From Planctomycetota bacterium (GTDB lineage: Bacteria; Planctomycetota; PUPC01; JABMSA01; JAUWKK01): a DNA stretch of 11,273 nt. Positions 1 to 7,172 of the stretch are shown here, one piece after another. Position 1 is the stretch's first letter. Each line of letters begins with the position of its first letter. The stretch lies in the NCBI GenBank assembly GCA_030614245.1, contig JAUWKK010000052.1:1-11273 (forward strand). The letters run 5' to 3'. Both the position numbers and the translations under genes were made by a program. The notes under the pieces are model-generated. The model was not told the origin of the DNA and searched no databases. It saw only the letters and a program-made list of their open reading frames with translations.

Positions 1-61
1 ATGACATGAAAACAGCATTCCGCTTGCAGAGCATGTTCAGTATATGCTGTTCCTGCTAATA

Positions 62-144
62 ATCTGTGGTTGGATCCCCCTCTCATTCGCCGCAACTCGC
101 CCGATCTTCTCAGTATCTGTGTTTATCTGCGTTCATCTGTGGTT
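62..144. repeat. ATCTGTG-type 10-bp intergenic repeat
   Basis: Three abutting 10-bp units lie at 115-124 (ATCTGTGTTT), 125-134 (ATCTGCGTTC) and 135-144 (ATCTGTGGTT). A fourth unit, identical to the last, lies alone at 62-71. Read on the minus strand this is the familiar AACCACAGATGAAC-type sequence found scattered between genes in many planctomycete and other bacterial genomes (from memory, not searched). It lies beyond the 3' end of the DUF4184 gene and overlaps no credible gene. Its role is unknown; it may be a decaying mobile or palindromic element. Confidence 0.6.
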
Positions 145-211
145 AAACCTCTGGTGATCTTCCGCGGCTTCCGGGCGCTGAAGGAGCAACCCGCCCGATC
201 CCTCGCCATGC

Positions 212-1372
212 CTACTCCCTGCCCCCATGCTCGCGCAGCAGTTTTGCAACAGCCTTGCTTCTGCTGCCGGCGGCCAGGGCCAGAGGCGTTCGGCCTTCGT
301 TGTCTCGGGCGTTGACTTCCGCCCCTCGAATGATCAGTTCCTGTACGGCGTGCCAGCGACCACGGTTTGCAGCCACGTGAAGGGGCGTCCAGCCCTTGTC
401 GTTCCTGGCGTCAATGTCGGCGCCTCTCAGCAGGAAGCACCAGATAGCGAAGACGTCGCCCTCGATCACCGCTCCGTGCAGATCACCGTGCAGGCGGCTA
501 TTGCCCCACACCCCACCGGCCAAAATGATGGCGGCGACCGCCAGTGCGATGCCCAGCCGGGCGCCGAGCATCGCTATGCGTCGCCATTTGCCGGTGCTCC
601 CCTTTGACCGAGCCAAATGCCAGAATGCACCAAAGACAACGAGTTCGGTAAACAGAACCGAAACTCCGGCTACGGCGCCACGGCTGGCAAACATTCTCAG
701 CGAGAAACGGCCAGGATACGTAAACTGACTGAGATAGCCGTATATGCCGGCGAGAAGCCCCGTGCTCGATACCATTGCGAACATGATCAGCAGCTTCGAC
801 GTGCCCGACAGACTCATCGAGGGCTCAACCGACTGCTTCGGCGCTCGTCTCAGCCACCTGGCATACCACCACACGAGCAGTGCCATCCCGATCAGCGTGC
901 TGCCGTGCTGGAGTATCTTGAAAATGCTGACAGGTCCGCAGGCGGCGGTGATGATGAGCGCTGTCAGGATGTCCCAACGTCGAACCAGCCAGCCGTGTGA
1001 GTGTGTCAGCGAGTCCCACGCGACGTGGGTAAACGCTCCGATGATCAACGATAGAATGATGAAGACGAACTGCCGCATCGGGCCGAAGCGAAAGCCGTCG
1101 ACCAGAGGCATCAGGCGTGCCCGGTGACTGGCGGGAAACAGCGCCAAGGCGGAGCGTTTGACGAAAGCATGAAAGAGCCAGAGCACGGCCAGCCCGGTCG
1201 GAATGCAGAAAAGGAATATCCCGGGCAAAGTGTGCCCGAAGTTGCTCCGGGCCGACAGGGTGAGGAAATGGACGAAATCCGGCGCCATGCTGCCGACGAC
1301 GAGGGCCGAGAGTACCAGCCCGCGCCTAGCGAGCGGGACGGCTGCTGCAGGATGTGCGAACGTAAACGGCAC
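212..1372 (-). CDS. DUF4184 multi-pass membrane protein with C-terminal ankyrin repeats
   Basis: The 386-residue protein begins with the PFTFAHPAA motif typical of DUF4184 proteins, followed by GSMAPDF (27-33), GHTLPG (46-51) and HVAWDSLTH (116-124). The conserved His and Asp residues resemble metal-ligand patterns of membrane hydrolases such as the YdjM/DUF457 group, but no activity is known. I see about seven or eight hydrophobic segments (roughly 18-37, 51-71, 101-118, 134-152, 158-174, 193-213, 233-252, 271-290). After the last one come ankyrin-like repeats: a degenerate one at 296-325, a clear one at 326-358 (GWTPLHVAANRG) and one at 359-383 (GRTPLALAA). The GTG start at 1370-1372 is chosen because the DUF4184 motif begins exactly there and AGGAG lies 7 nt upstream. 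An ATG at 1463-1465 would add 31 unrelated residues overlapping the upstream gene. It is third in an operon, 38 nt after the kinase fusion. The ankyrin tail is an unusual addition and could bind a protein partner. Confidence 0.85.
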   Translation of the reverse strand: MPFTFAHPAAAVPLARRGLVLSALVVGSMAPDFVHFLTLSARSNFGHTLPGIFLFCIPTGLAVLWLFHAFVKRSALALFPASHRARLMPLVDGFRFGPMRQFVFIILSLIIGAFTHVAWDSLTHSHGWLVRRWDILTALIITAACGPVSIFKILQHGSTLIGMALLVWWYARWLRRAPKQSVEPSMSLSGTSKLLIMFAMVSSTGLLAGIYGYLSQFTYPGRFSLRMFASRGAVAGVSVLFTELVVFGAFWHLARSKGSTGKWRRIAMLGARLGIALAVAAIILAGGVWGNSRLHGDLHGAVIEGDVFAIWCFLLRGADIDARNDKGWTPLHVAANRGRWHAVQELIIRGAEVNARDNEGRTPLALAAGSRSKAVAKLLREHGGRE

Positions 1373-1386
1373 TAACTGGCTCCTGT
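1370..1386 (-). promoter_or_regulatory. Ribosome binding site deciding the GTG start of the DUF4184 gene
   Basis: On the minus strand AGGAG is followed by 7 nt (CCAGTTA) and then GTG. This spacing, and the DUF4184 PFTFAHP motif directly after the GTG, make it the true start and rule out the longer ATG-initiated frame, which overlaps the preceding gene's end. Confidence 0.8.
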
Positions 1387-1410
1387 TAAGGTAGCGTGAC
1401 CGGTGGACTG

Positions 1411-4400
1411 TTATTGCCAGTCGCAGAGCGATTCGAGATACGCAGCCGAGCCGTCGCGGAGCCATCCGTCGAGCTGAGCGGGCTCCTTGAGCTGCTGGCC
1501 CCGTATGCGCGGTACGGCGACGAAGCGGCAGTCGAGGTCAGGCAGGGCGGTCATATCCCCCCAAAGTTTCTCGAATTGGGTGACCGGGAAGATGTCCTCC
1601 TGGCCCTTGCCCCAGCGTTTCTTGACGTCCTTGAGGGTGAGGTAGGTCGGCATCAGGGCGGCGACGTTCCGAATGGCTGTGGCGACCTTGCCGGCGTCGG
1701 ACAGATTGCTCCTGGACAGCGAAAACACGGCGAGGAGCTTGTCGATGTCGATCCACGAGGTGAGCGAGTTGTAGTAGGAGAGCTTGAATTCGATCTCCTC
1801 GCGCGGCAGGGCGAGCCCTTCGATCAGGCGAAGGTGGCCATCGATGCGGGCGAGTCCGCCGCCCCGGTCGTCGATGCGGCGGGTGATAACCTCGATAGTC
1901 AGAGCCGCTCCCTCGCTGATGTGGTGGCCCAGGATGGCCGGGCACAGATCAGCTCCCAGCGTGTCTATGTTGTGGACCATCAGGTATTTAAGGTCGGGCC
2001 GCTCGTCGAGCAGGCGAAGCAGGACGCCGTTGCGGAGCAGGTTGGGCACTTCGTACCAGTGGCCCACCGGATGCAGGCATTGCAGGGGCACGTTGTCGGT
2101 GTAGTCGCTTCCTTCGCCCACCTGGCGTGCCCATTGGATCAGGGCGTCGTGGAGGCTGTCGATGACTTTCTGCGCCTGTTCGTCGAGCAACTGATGGGGC
2201 ATCTCGTCCCAGGCAAAGCGGAGGTCGCGCGTCATCGGAATGAGACGCAGCCCGACGGTGCGCCCCGCCGAGAGCATCAGCGGCCCCGGGTAGGCGTAGT
2301 TGTCTTGGGAGCGGAGGTAGGCTTCCATCGGAGCGTGGGTGAGATAGCTGGTGGTGATGACGTGCGGCAGGTGGGTGCCGCAGAGTCTGCCGGTGCGGCG
2401 GCTCTTGGCCAGGTGCGTTTCGATGAAACTCCGGTGCCTGCCACCGAGTCTGCAGAACGGATTGAGCGCCTTGACGACACCCGCTCCTTTCGTCCAGCGG
2501 CTGCCCGCGCCTCCGGCCAGCGAGACGATCGCTACTTCGCCGCCGGCCAGCGCGTCCATTCCGATATCGCGGAACTGATCGGGCAGGCCGTGAGTGGCGT
2601 CGGTGACGTCGTCGGGGGCCACGTCGTCGATCTTGCTGCTGACCGGGAGGCGGTTCTGGGCCAGGCCGATGCGGCCGCTCCGCAAGTTTGCCCGGATCTC
2701 CTCGTGCTGGACCCGGTCGAAGCCATACCTGTCCAGCAGTGCTCCCAGGCTCTCCTGATCGGCTCCTTCGCGATCTGTGCGTGGGAGGACGTGGTCGAAT
2801 AGGTCCTGGACAATTCCCGACAGTTCCGGCTCGGTCCGGCATGCGGCGCCGAAGCGATCCAGTTCGGTTCGTCGGCAGGATGGCAGGGTGCGCTGTTCCC
2901 TTCGCAGCAGGGCCGGTACGATCAGCGTGTAGTATCCCGGTGGCATGAGGGCGTCGCCGCCGGTGAGGATTTCGCCGTGCGTGCCGCGTTCGTTGATGGC
3001 GAAGTCGTAGACGACCGGCTCCATGGCGAACGGGACGGCGTGCTCGAGATGCTGCTTGGTCTCGCCCATTATGGCTTGCAGGCAAACCTGGGCGAGCGGC
3101 TTTCTCTCAGGATTGAAGATGAAGCCCATTCCGCCGCCCGACATTCCGCCGAGCATCCAGAAGCCCCAGAAGTCATCACCGAACTCGGCCCTCACCCGCT
3201 CTATCAGGGTCTCGGTGTAGAGATTGCTGGCCCACGGGATGATGGCCTGGATAGGGCCGTCGAAATTGCGCTGTGTTGACGCCCCGAACGCTCGAATGTC
3301 GCCGCCTTTCAGGTGGGCGAGAATCTCGTCGAGCAGTTGAATCGCCTCCTGCCGGCCCTGCCACTCGGCTGCGGAGCGTAGCAGGTACTTCTCGGTCACC
3401 ATTTCGAGGATAGGCCCGACGTCCTGCGCCATGCCGCCGTGGACGAGGACCAGGCTCTGCTGGAGTTCCCGGCGGGTCTGTCCCGACACATCTTCCATGC
3501 CCAGTATCTGGTGGCTGGGCAGGAGCCGTCCCCGGCTGATACCGAATTCCGGATCTCCCTCAGAAGCTGTGGCGCCCTGAATAAGCTTCATTCCCGGCCA
3601 CACCCCGCCCGAATCCTGCCACCCGCCCCCTGATCCCCCCAGCCATTCACCAAGAATAGCCCGCGCCGCGACCAGGCGCCGCTCGTGCTCCGCCAGTTGT
3701 CCCGTCAGGGACGCCGTCTGGCCAGTGGCCCGCATGCAGGCGGTGATGAGAGATGCCAGGAGGGTGGTCGAGACCGCCAGGCGGGAGCCCTTGGGAATGC
3801 CATTGACACGACTGACGATCTCGATGCCGTGGCCGGGTTTGACCAGCCGCGCCAGCAGATCGGCCAGGGGCTGGCCGGCGCCTTCCATCCCAGGCGGCAC
3901 AATGCCCGACGCTATCACGGCCGCCTTCAGCAGCCCCAGGTAATCCCTGGCGAAGTCGAATATCTCATCCAGCGAGGAAATCTCGGCGGTTGCGCCGAGA
4001 TCGACGCTCGCCAGCCGCAGGACAGGCTCGTCAATGACGCGGAAGCAGGCCTCGACGGGCGGCTTCGGCTCGCCGGCACCATCGGGACCGCGCACGCTCA
4101 GGTCGATCGAGACGTTGAGGACGCGCGCACCTTCGGGGAAGTCCATCCCGAGAAAGAAAATGTCGCTCCAGCCGCTGTGAGTGAGGTCCATCCGCACCGG
4201 AGTGGTCTCGCGGAGAATGGGGAACAGTGCGTCGGTTCTGGGGCGTTCGAGGAGTTCCGGGCGGATGCGCAGCGGCTGATCCACAGAATGCCCCGTGCGG
4301 AACATCCACTGGTTGCCCAGGACGGAGCGGACACTGCGGCGGACCTGGTCGGCGAGGGTCTGAAAGCCGAGGCTGTGGTATGCTGCCGCGAGCGCGCTGG

Positions 4401-4737
4401 ATATCCCATCGTTGGGGCCGTCTGCTTGCTGCACGGCCAGGAACGCATCGATGGCTTCCTCGAAGCGGCGCTTGAGCAGGTGCACGTAGCTGTCGAATGG
4501 CACCAGGCCTTTTGTCCGGATGCCGGGCTTGAGCGGCAGATGGAAGCGGTGGATGGCGTAGAGAAAGAAGAGGGCACGCACGCGTTCGTAAAGGTTGTCG
4601 CTCTGCCGCCGGAACCTGTCGAGGGCCTCGCATTCCGCCAGCAGATCGCTCAGCGATGCCGAACGGCAGAAGTCATCGAGCGAGCGGTTGCGTATCTCGG
4701 GGTCTGTGGATGTGATGATCTCTATCAGTTCGCTCAT
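1411..4737 (-). CDS. Fucokinase-like GHMP kinase fused to a UDP-sugar pyrophosphorylase-like domain
   Basis: This 1108-residue cytoplasmic protein appears to have three parts. Residues 1-175 are mostly helical and unrecognised (DNLYERVRALFFLYAIHRF near 47-65). Residues 180-545 resemble GHMP sugar kinases of the fucokinase type: the ATP-loop-like IPKGSRLAVST (314-324), GGGWQDSGG (370-378), which is the fucokinase GGGWQDQ signature, and the glycine-rich LGGMSGGGMGF (529-539). Residues 730-1080 resemble UTP-dependent sugar-1-phosphate uridylyltransferases: SLAGGAGSRW (739-748), VHNIDTLGA (921-929) at the UTP/metal site, and a late YYNSLTSW (988-995) like the FNTNN region of UGPases. The inferred reaction is free sugar to sugar-1-phosphate to UDP-sugar in one polypeptide; the sugar is not determinable. 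The domain order is the reverse of FKP. It is second in the operon, 9 nt after the GalU-like gene, with only a weak ribosome site, so translational coupling is likely. Confidence 0.8.
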   Translation of the reverse strand: MSELIEIITSTDPEIRNRSLDDFCRSASLSDLLAECEALDRFRRQSDNLYERVRALFFLYAIHRFHLPLKPGIRTKGLVPFDSYVHLLKRRFEEAIDAFLAVQQADGPNDGISSALAAAYHSLGFQTLADQVRRSVRSVLGNQWMFRTGHSVDQPLRIRPELLERPRTDALFPILRETTPVRMDLTHSGWSDIFFLGMDFPEGARVLNVSIDLSVRGPDGAGEPKPPVEACFRVIDEPVLRLASVDLGATAEISSLDEIFDFARDYLGLLKAAVIASGIVPPGMEGAGQPLADLLARLVKPGHGIEIVSRVNGIPKGSRLAVSTTLLASLITACMRATGQTASLTGQLAEHERRLVAARAILGEWLGGSGGGWQDSGGVWPGMKLIQGATASEGDPEFGISRGRLLPSHQILGMEDVSGQTRRELQQSLVLVHGGMAQDVGPILEMVTEKYLLRSAAEWQGRQEAIQLLDEILAHLKGGDIRAFGASTQRNFDGPIQAIIPWASNLYTETLIERVRAEFGDDFWGFWMLGGMSGGGMGFIFNPERKPLAQVCLQAIMGETKQHLEHAVPFAMEPVVYDFAINERGTHGEILTGGDALMPPGYYTLIVPALLRREQRTLPSCRRTELDRFGAACRTEPELSGIVQDLFDHVLPRTDREGADQESLGALLDRYGFDRVQHEEIRANLRSGRIGLAQNRLPVSSKIDDVAPDDVTDATHGLPDQFRDIGMDALAGGEVAIVSLAGGAGSRWTKGAGVVKALNPFCRLGGRHRSFIETHLAKSRRTGRLCGTHLPHVITTSYLTHAPMEAYLRSQDNYAYPGPLMLSAGRTVGLRLIPMTRDLRFAWDEMPHQLLDEQAQKVIDSLHDALIQWARQVGEGSDYTDNVPLQCLHPVGHWYEVPNLLRNGVLLRLLDERPDLKYLMVHNIDTLGADLCPAILGHHISEGAALTIEVITRRIDDRGGGLARIDGHLRLIEGLALPREEIEFKLSYYNSLTSWIDIDKLLAVFSLSRSNLSDAGKVATAIRNVAALMPTYLTLKDVKKRWGKGQEDIFPVTQFEKLWGDMTALPDLDCRFVAVPRIRGQQLKEPAQLDGWLRDGSAAYLESLCDWQ

Positions 4738-4746
4738 TTTTCGTCG

Positions 4747-5607
4747 CTACTTCCGGTTCGTGCCCAATTCCCGCAGAGCGAGGAGTTCCAGCAGCCTGGA
4801 GAGCACCTCGTCCCGGTCCTGCCCGCTCAGGGCGAGTGCAAGCTGCGCAATCAGCAGTCCGTATCTGACACCGATGTCGTAGCGACTGTCGGTTTTCTCG
4901 AGGGCGAGGTACTGCTCTCGGGCGGCCAGATCGGCCAATGCATCGGAGAGCGTGACGCGGCCCCCATCGCGTGCGGCATCGATTCGGTGCCCCAGGATGT
5001 CCATCACAAGAGGTGTGAGCACGTGCATTCCGAAGAAGCAGAGGTAATAGCCGGCACGCAGCCCCGGTACGATGAGGCGCTGTTCGGCCTCGGTTGGCGT
5101 TGGCTTCTCGATGACGGTCGCGACCCGATAGATGTCCTGCCGGCCCGGCGCGAGATGCCCGCCTACAGCGCCGTAGTAGGGGAGGAGGTTCTCACGTGTC
5201 GCCTGAACAGCCGAGACAGAGCATTCTTCCGCCTCGGCCGTCTCGACAACGTGCTGCGCGCAGCCCCTGTCGCCCCGGCTGACGTAGAGGTGGTCGCCTA
5301 CGAGGTGCAGGAACGGGTCCTGCCGGACGAAATCCTTTGCACAATGAATAGCGTGTCCGTAGCCCAGGGGTTCCGCCTGGTGGACGAAATGGAGCCGCCC
5401 GGCATGATCGCCGACGGCTTCTGCATAAGGCGCTTCATCGCCGGGCTGCACGATGACGCAAATCTCCTGCACTCCCGCCCGGAGAGCTTCTTCGACGATG
5501 ATCCCGAGGACGGACTTTTCCGCACCGTCACGATCGATGAGTGTCTGAAGGGGCAGTGAGCGTTGTTCTCTTCCGGCAGCGGTGATGACGGCCTTAGTGA
5601 TCTTCAT
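4747..5607 (-). CDS. GalU-like sugar-1-phosphate nucleotidyltransferase with altered signature
   Basis: The 286-residue length and overall plan match GalU (UTP-glucose-1-phosphate uridylyltransferase). The match runs through KAVITAAG (5-12), EEALRAG (39-45), PLGYGHAIHCA (80-90), the VGDHLY metal-site region with Asp105 (103-108), VIEKPTP (165-171), the GGRVTLSDAL segment (215-224) and the late RYDIGVRYG (242-250). The canonical GLGTRFLPATKAIPK signature is replaced by GREQRSLPLQTLIDR (12-26): Arg16, Leu18 and Pro19 survive, but the second Gly-Thr and both lysines are gone. It could therefore use another nucleotide or sugar, or act as a non-catalytic partner. It is the first gene of the operon, starting at ATG with GGAGG 6 nt upstream. 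With the adjacent fusion protein it gives two nucleotidyltransferase domains side by side, so they may act on different sugars or as a complex. Confidence 0.82.
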   Translation of the reverse strand: MKITKAVITAAGREQRSLPLQTLIDRDGAEKSVLGIIVEEALRAGVQEICVIVQPGDEAPYAEAVGDHAGRLHFVHQAEPLGYGHAIHCAKDFVRQDPFLHLVGDHLYVSRGDRGCAQHVVETAEAEECSVSAVQATRENLLPYYGAVGGHLAPGRQDIYRVATVIEKPTPTEAEQRLIVPGLRAGYYLCFFGMHVLTPLVMDILGHRIDAARDGGRVTLSDALADLAAREQYLALEKTDSRYDIGVRYGLLIAQLALALSGQDRDEVLSRLLELLALRELGTNRK

Positions 5608-5637
5608 GCGTCGCCTCCGAAGGTGCAGTGCCGCCTG

Positions 5638-5666
5638 ATTATATGGCGGCGGGACTGTGGAGTCAA
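5638..5666 (-). promoter_or_regulatory. Sigma-70 promoter of the nucleotidyltransferase/kinase operon
   Basis: On the minus strand, TTGACT (5661-5666) and TATAAT (5638-5643) are separated by exactly 17 nt. The -10 is perfect and the -35 is five of six. Transcription would begin near 5631, leaving a short leader of about 24 nt that contains the GGAGG ribosome site of the GalU-like gene. Confidence 0.75.
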
Positions 5667-5813
5667 AGAGTCGCAGGCTGAACGATAAGCTGCCGGCGAG
5701 GTGCGGGGCGCAATGTGCAGTTTATGCGGCGAACATGCGGCGATGCCGGGGGTAACGCAGCCGGCTCTCAAAGCGGCTCCTTCTCGCTCTTGAGTGTCCT
5801 GCGCTTCGGGCTA

Positions 5814-5842
5814 TTGAAACGCATCAGGAGATAGATTACAGT
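5814..5842 (+). promoter_or_regulatory. Possible sigma-70 promoter of the GH105 gene
   Basis: TTGAAA (5814-5819) and TACAGT (5837-5842) are 17 nt apart, matching the consensus at five and four of six positions. The predicted start near 5849 gives a leader of about 60 nt before the hydrolase ATG. It is weaker than the divergent promoter, and regulation by an activator is possible but not shown. Confidence 0.4.
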
Positions 5843-5909
5843 AGGGGCCTGAAACAATACGACAGTTCTTGTTTGTGTTTCTTCAAGAGATGAATGGACA
5901 CGGGAGACT

Positions 5910-7112
5910 ATGATGCAGATGGAACAGAGCCAGTGCGTTCGACCAGGCGCCGTTGAGAGTGATACCGGTCGCAGCTCGATGGGCAGAAGGCAGTTCCTTC
6001 ACGTGGCGGCGGGCAGCGGCATGCTCCTGGCAGGGCTGGGCAATATCGAGGGCGCCGAAGGCGCCGCGCCGCCGGATCCGCCCGCTGCAGCTCGGAAGGC
6101 TGCCGATGCCGTGCTGCGCGACTTCCCCAGGCCGCCACAGTTCAACTGGGGCGAAGGCGTATTGATGACGGGCATGATGCGGGCCTTCGAACTGACAAAG
6201 GACGAGCGCTACCTGGCGTTCGTGCGCAGCTTCGCGGATCACTGGCATAAGAAGGGTATCCGGCAGACCCTCGAGCGGCGGGGCTATTGCGGCCATTGGG
6301 GGCCGGGCTTCCCGTTGCTTTTGCTCTTCGATGCAACTGGGGACAGCCGTCACATGGACATGGCCAACCAGATACGCGACTTTATGCTTAACAAGGCGGA
6401 GCGTACGAAAGACGGCGGGTTGAGCCATTGGAGCGGTAAGCCGGCACTGTGGGTCGATACGCTCGACATGTGCTGCCCTGTGCTCTCGAACCTGGCACGG
6501 ATCCAGAACCGGCCGGAGTTGCAGGAAGAAGCTATCCGGCAACTTGAGATATTCGCCAGGCACTTGCAGGATCCCAAGACGGGGCTGTTCTATCATGTGT
6601 GGGACGAGAGGAGCGACAAGCGGACGCCGTGTTTCTGGGGACGGGGGAACGGCTGGGTCGTGATGTCATACACGGAGGTGCTGAAGAACGAGAAGCCCGG
6701 CTCACCGAACCGTAAACGGCTGGTCGTCCCCTTCGAGAAACAGCTTGCCGGCATCGTACCGCTGCAAGACAGCAAGACCGGGCTGTGGCGTACGGTCATC
6801 GAAGCCCCGGATACATACGTCGAGGGTTCCGCTTCGTCGATGTTCCTCTATGGGATGGCCGAGTGCAGCAACCTGAAGCTCGTCCCCGTGTTAGCGGGCA
6901 AGAAAGTGCCCTATGCCGATGCGATGCGCAGGGCCTGGGCCGGCCTGGCGGCGACAGTCGATGCGAAGGGCCGCGTCGGCGGCGTATCCGCCGGTACGAG
7001 CCCGAGCGGCAAGAAGGGGTACGCTGCCCGCACGGTAGGTACATTCACGTGGGGCACAGGAGCTTTCCTGCTGGCTGCGTGCGCGTGGGCGAAGTTTGGA
7101 AAAGGCAAGTGA
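5910..7112 (+). CDS. Tat-exported GH88/GH105 unsaturated uronyl hydrolase
   Basis: The 400-residue protein starts with a twin-arginine signal: GRRQFLH (25-31) followed by a hydrophobic stretch to about 44. The mature part resembles GH105 (YteR/YesR) and GH88 enzymes, which remove the 4,5-unsaturated uronic acid that lyases leave at the end of pectin, rhamnogalacturonan or ulvan oligosaccharides. Visible family motifs are WVDTLDM (181-187), whose Asp183 is the likely counterpart of the catalytic Asp of YteR, FWGRGNGWV (242-250) and EGSASSMFLYGMA (305-317). The length fits one alpha/alpha-barrel. Two ATGs are adjacent (5910 and 5913). GGGAG lies only 3 nt before the first but 6 nt before the second, so 5913 may be the real start. 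It is a single gene, divergent from the sugar-activation operon and convergent with the peptidase gene. No polysaccharide lyase or SusC/D-like transporter is visible here. The exact substrate is unknown. Confidence 0.85.
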   Translation: MMQMEQSQCVRPGAVESDTGRSSMGRRQFLHVAAGSGMLLAGLGNIEGAEGAAPPDPPAAARKAADAVLRDFPRPPQFNWGEGVLMTGMMRAFELTKDERYLAFVRSFADHWHKKGIRQTLERRGYCGHWGPGFPLLLLFDATGDSRHMDMANQIRDFMLNKAERTKDGGLSHWSGKPALWVDTLDMCCPVLSNLARIQNRPELQEEAIRQLEIFARHLQDPKTGLFYHVWDERSDKRTPCFWGRGNGWVVMSYTEVLKNEKPGSPNRKRLVVPFEKQLAGIVPLQDSKTGLWRTVIEAPDTYVEGSASSMFLYGMAECSNLKLVPVLAGKKVPYADAMRRAWAGLAATVDAKGRVGGVSAGTSPSGKKGYAARTVGTFTWGTGAFLLAACAWAKFGKGK

Positions 7113-7172
7113 TGTTAAGGGGTCTGCGGCGACTCGTGCCCGCCGGAACTGGTCTTGTCTTGTGAATGAGTG

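Larger units (their letters stand above)
5608..5909. other. Divergent intergenic region between the sugar-activation operon and the GH105 gene
   Basis: This roughly 300-bp stretch holds two outward-facing promoters, one for the minus-strand operon near 5638-5666 and a weaker one for the plus-strand hydrolase near 5814-5842. Between them I see only short, weak inverted repeats (for example AGCCG/CGGCT around 5759-5780) and no convincing operator or riboswitch. Confidence 0.5.

Noticed and set aside
11..51. AACAGCAT/ATGCTGTT inverted repeat followed by a few T residues on the minus strand
   Set aside because: The arms are 8 bp with a 25-nt loop and the T-run is very short, so it is too weak to call a terminator.
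172..197. Inverted repeat CGGGCG/CGCCCG after the DUF4184 gene as a terminator
   Set aside because: The stem is only 6 bp with a 14-nt loop and no T-run follows on the minus strand.
1373..1465. N-terminal extension of the DUF4184 protein from an upstream ATG
   Set aside because: It overlaps the end of the preceding gene and is unlike the family. The GTG at 1370-1372 has a good ribosome site and begins exactly at the family motif.
1396..2802. A 468-codon open frame on the plus strand, antisense to the UGPase-like domain
   Set aside because: Same reason: it mirrors a well-supported gene and has no ribosome site or recognisable motifs.
3685..5559. A 624-codon open frame on the plus strand, antisense to the GalU-like gene and the kinase fusion
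   Set aside because: It spans two minus-strand genes with clear family motifs, has no recognisable domain of its own and is a typical shadow frame of GC-rich coding sequence.
5713..5793. A 26-codon plus-strand frame beginning MCSLCGEH with a CxxC motif
   Set aside because: It is short, has only a poor ribosome site, lies between divergent promoters, and cannot be separated from chance without homologues.
7113..7172. Possible bidirectional terminator between the convergent GH105 and peptidase genes
   Set aside because: Only a 5-bp CGGCG/CGCCG stem is present and there is no clear T-run on either side.
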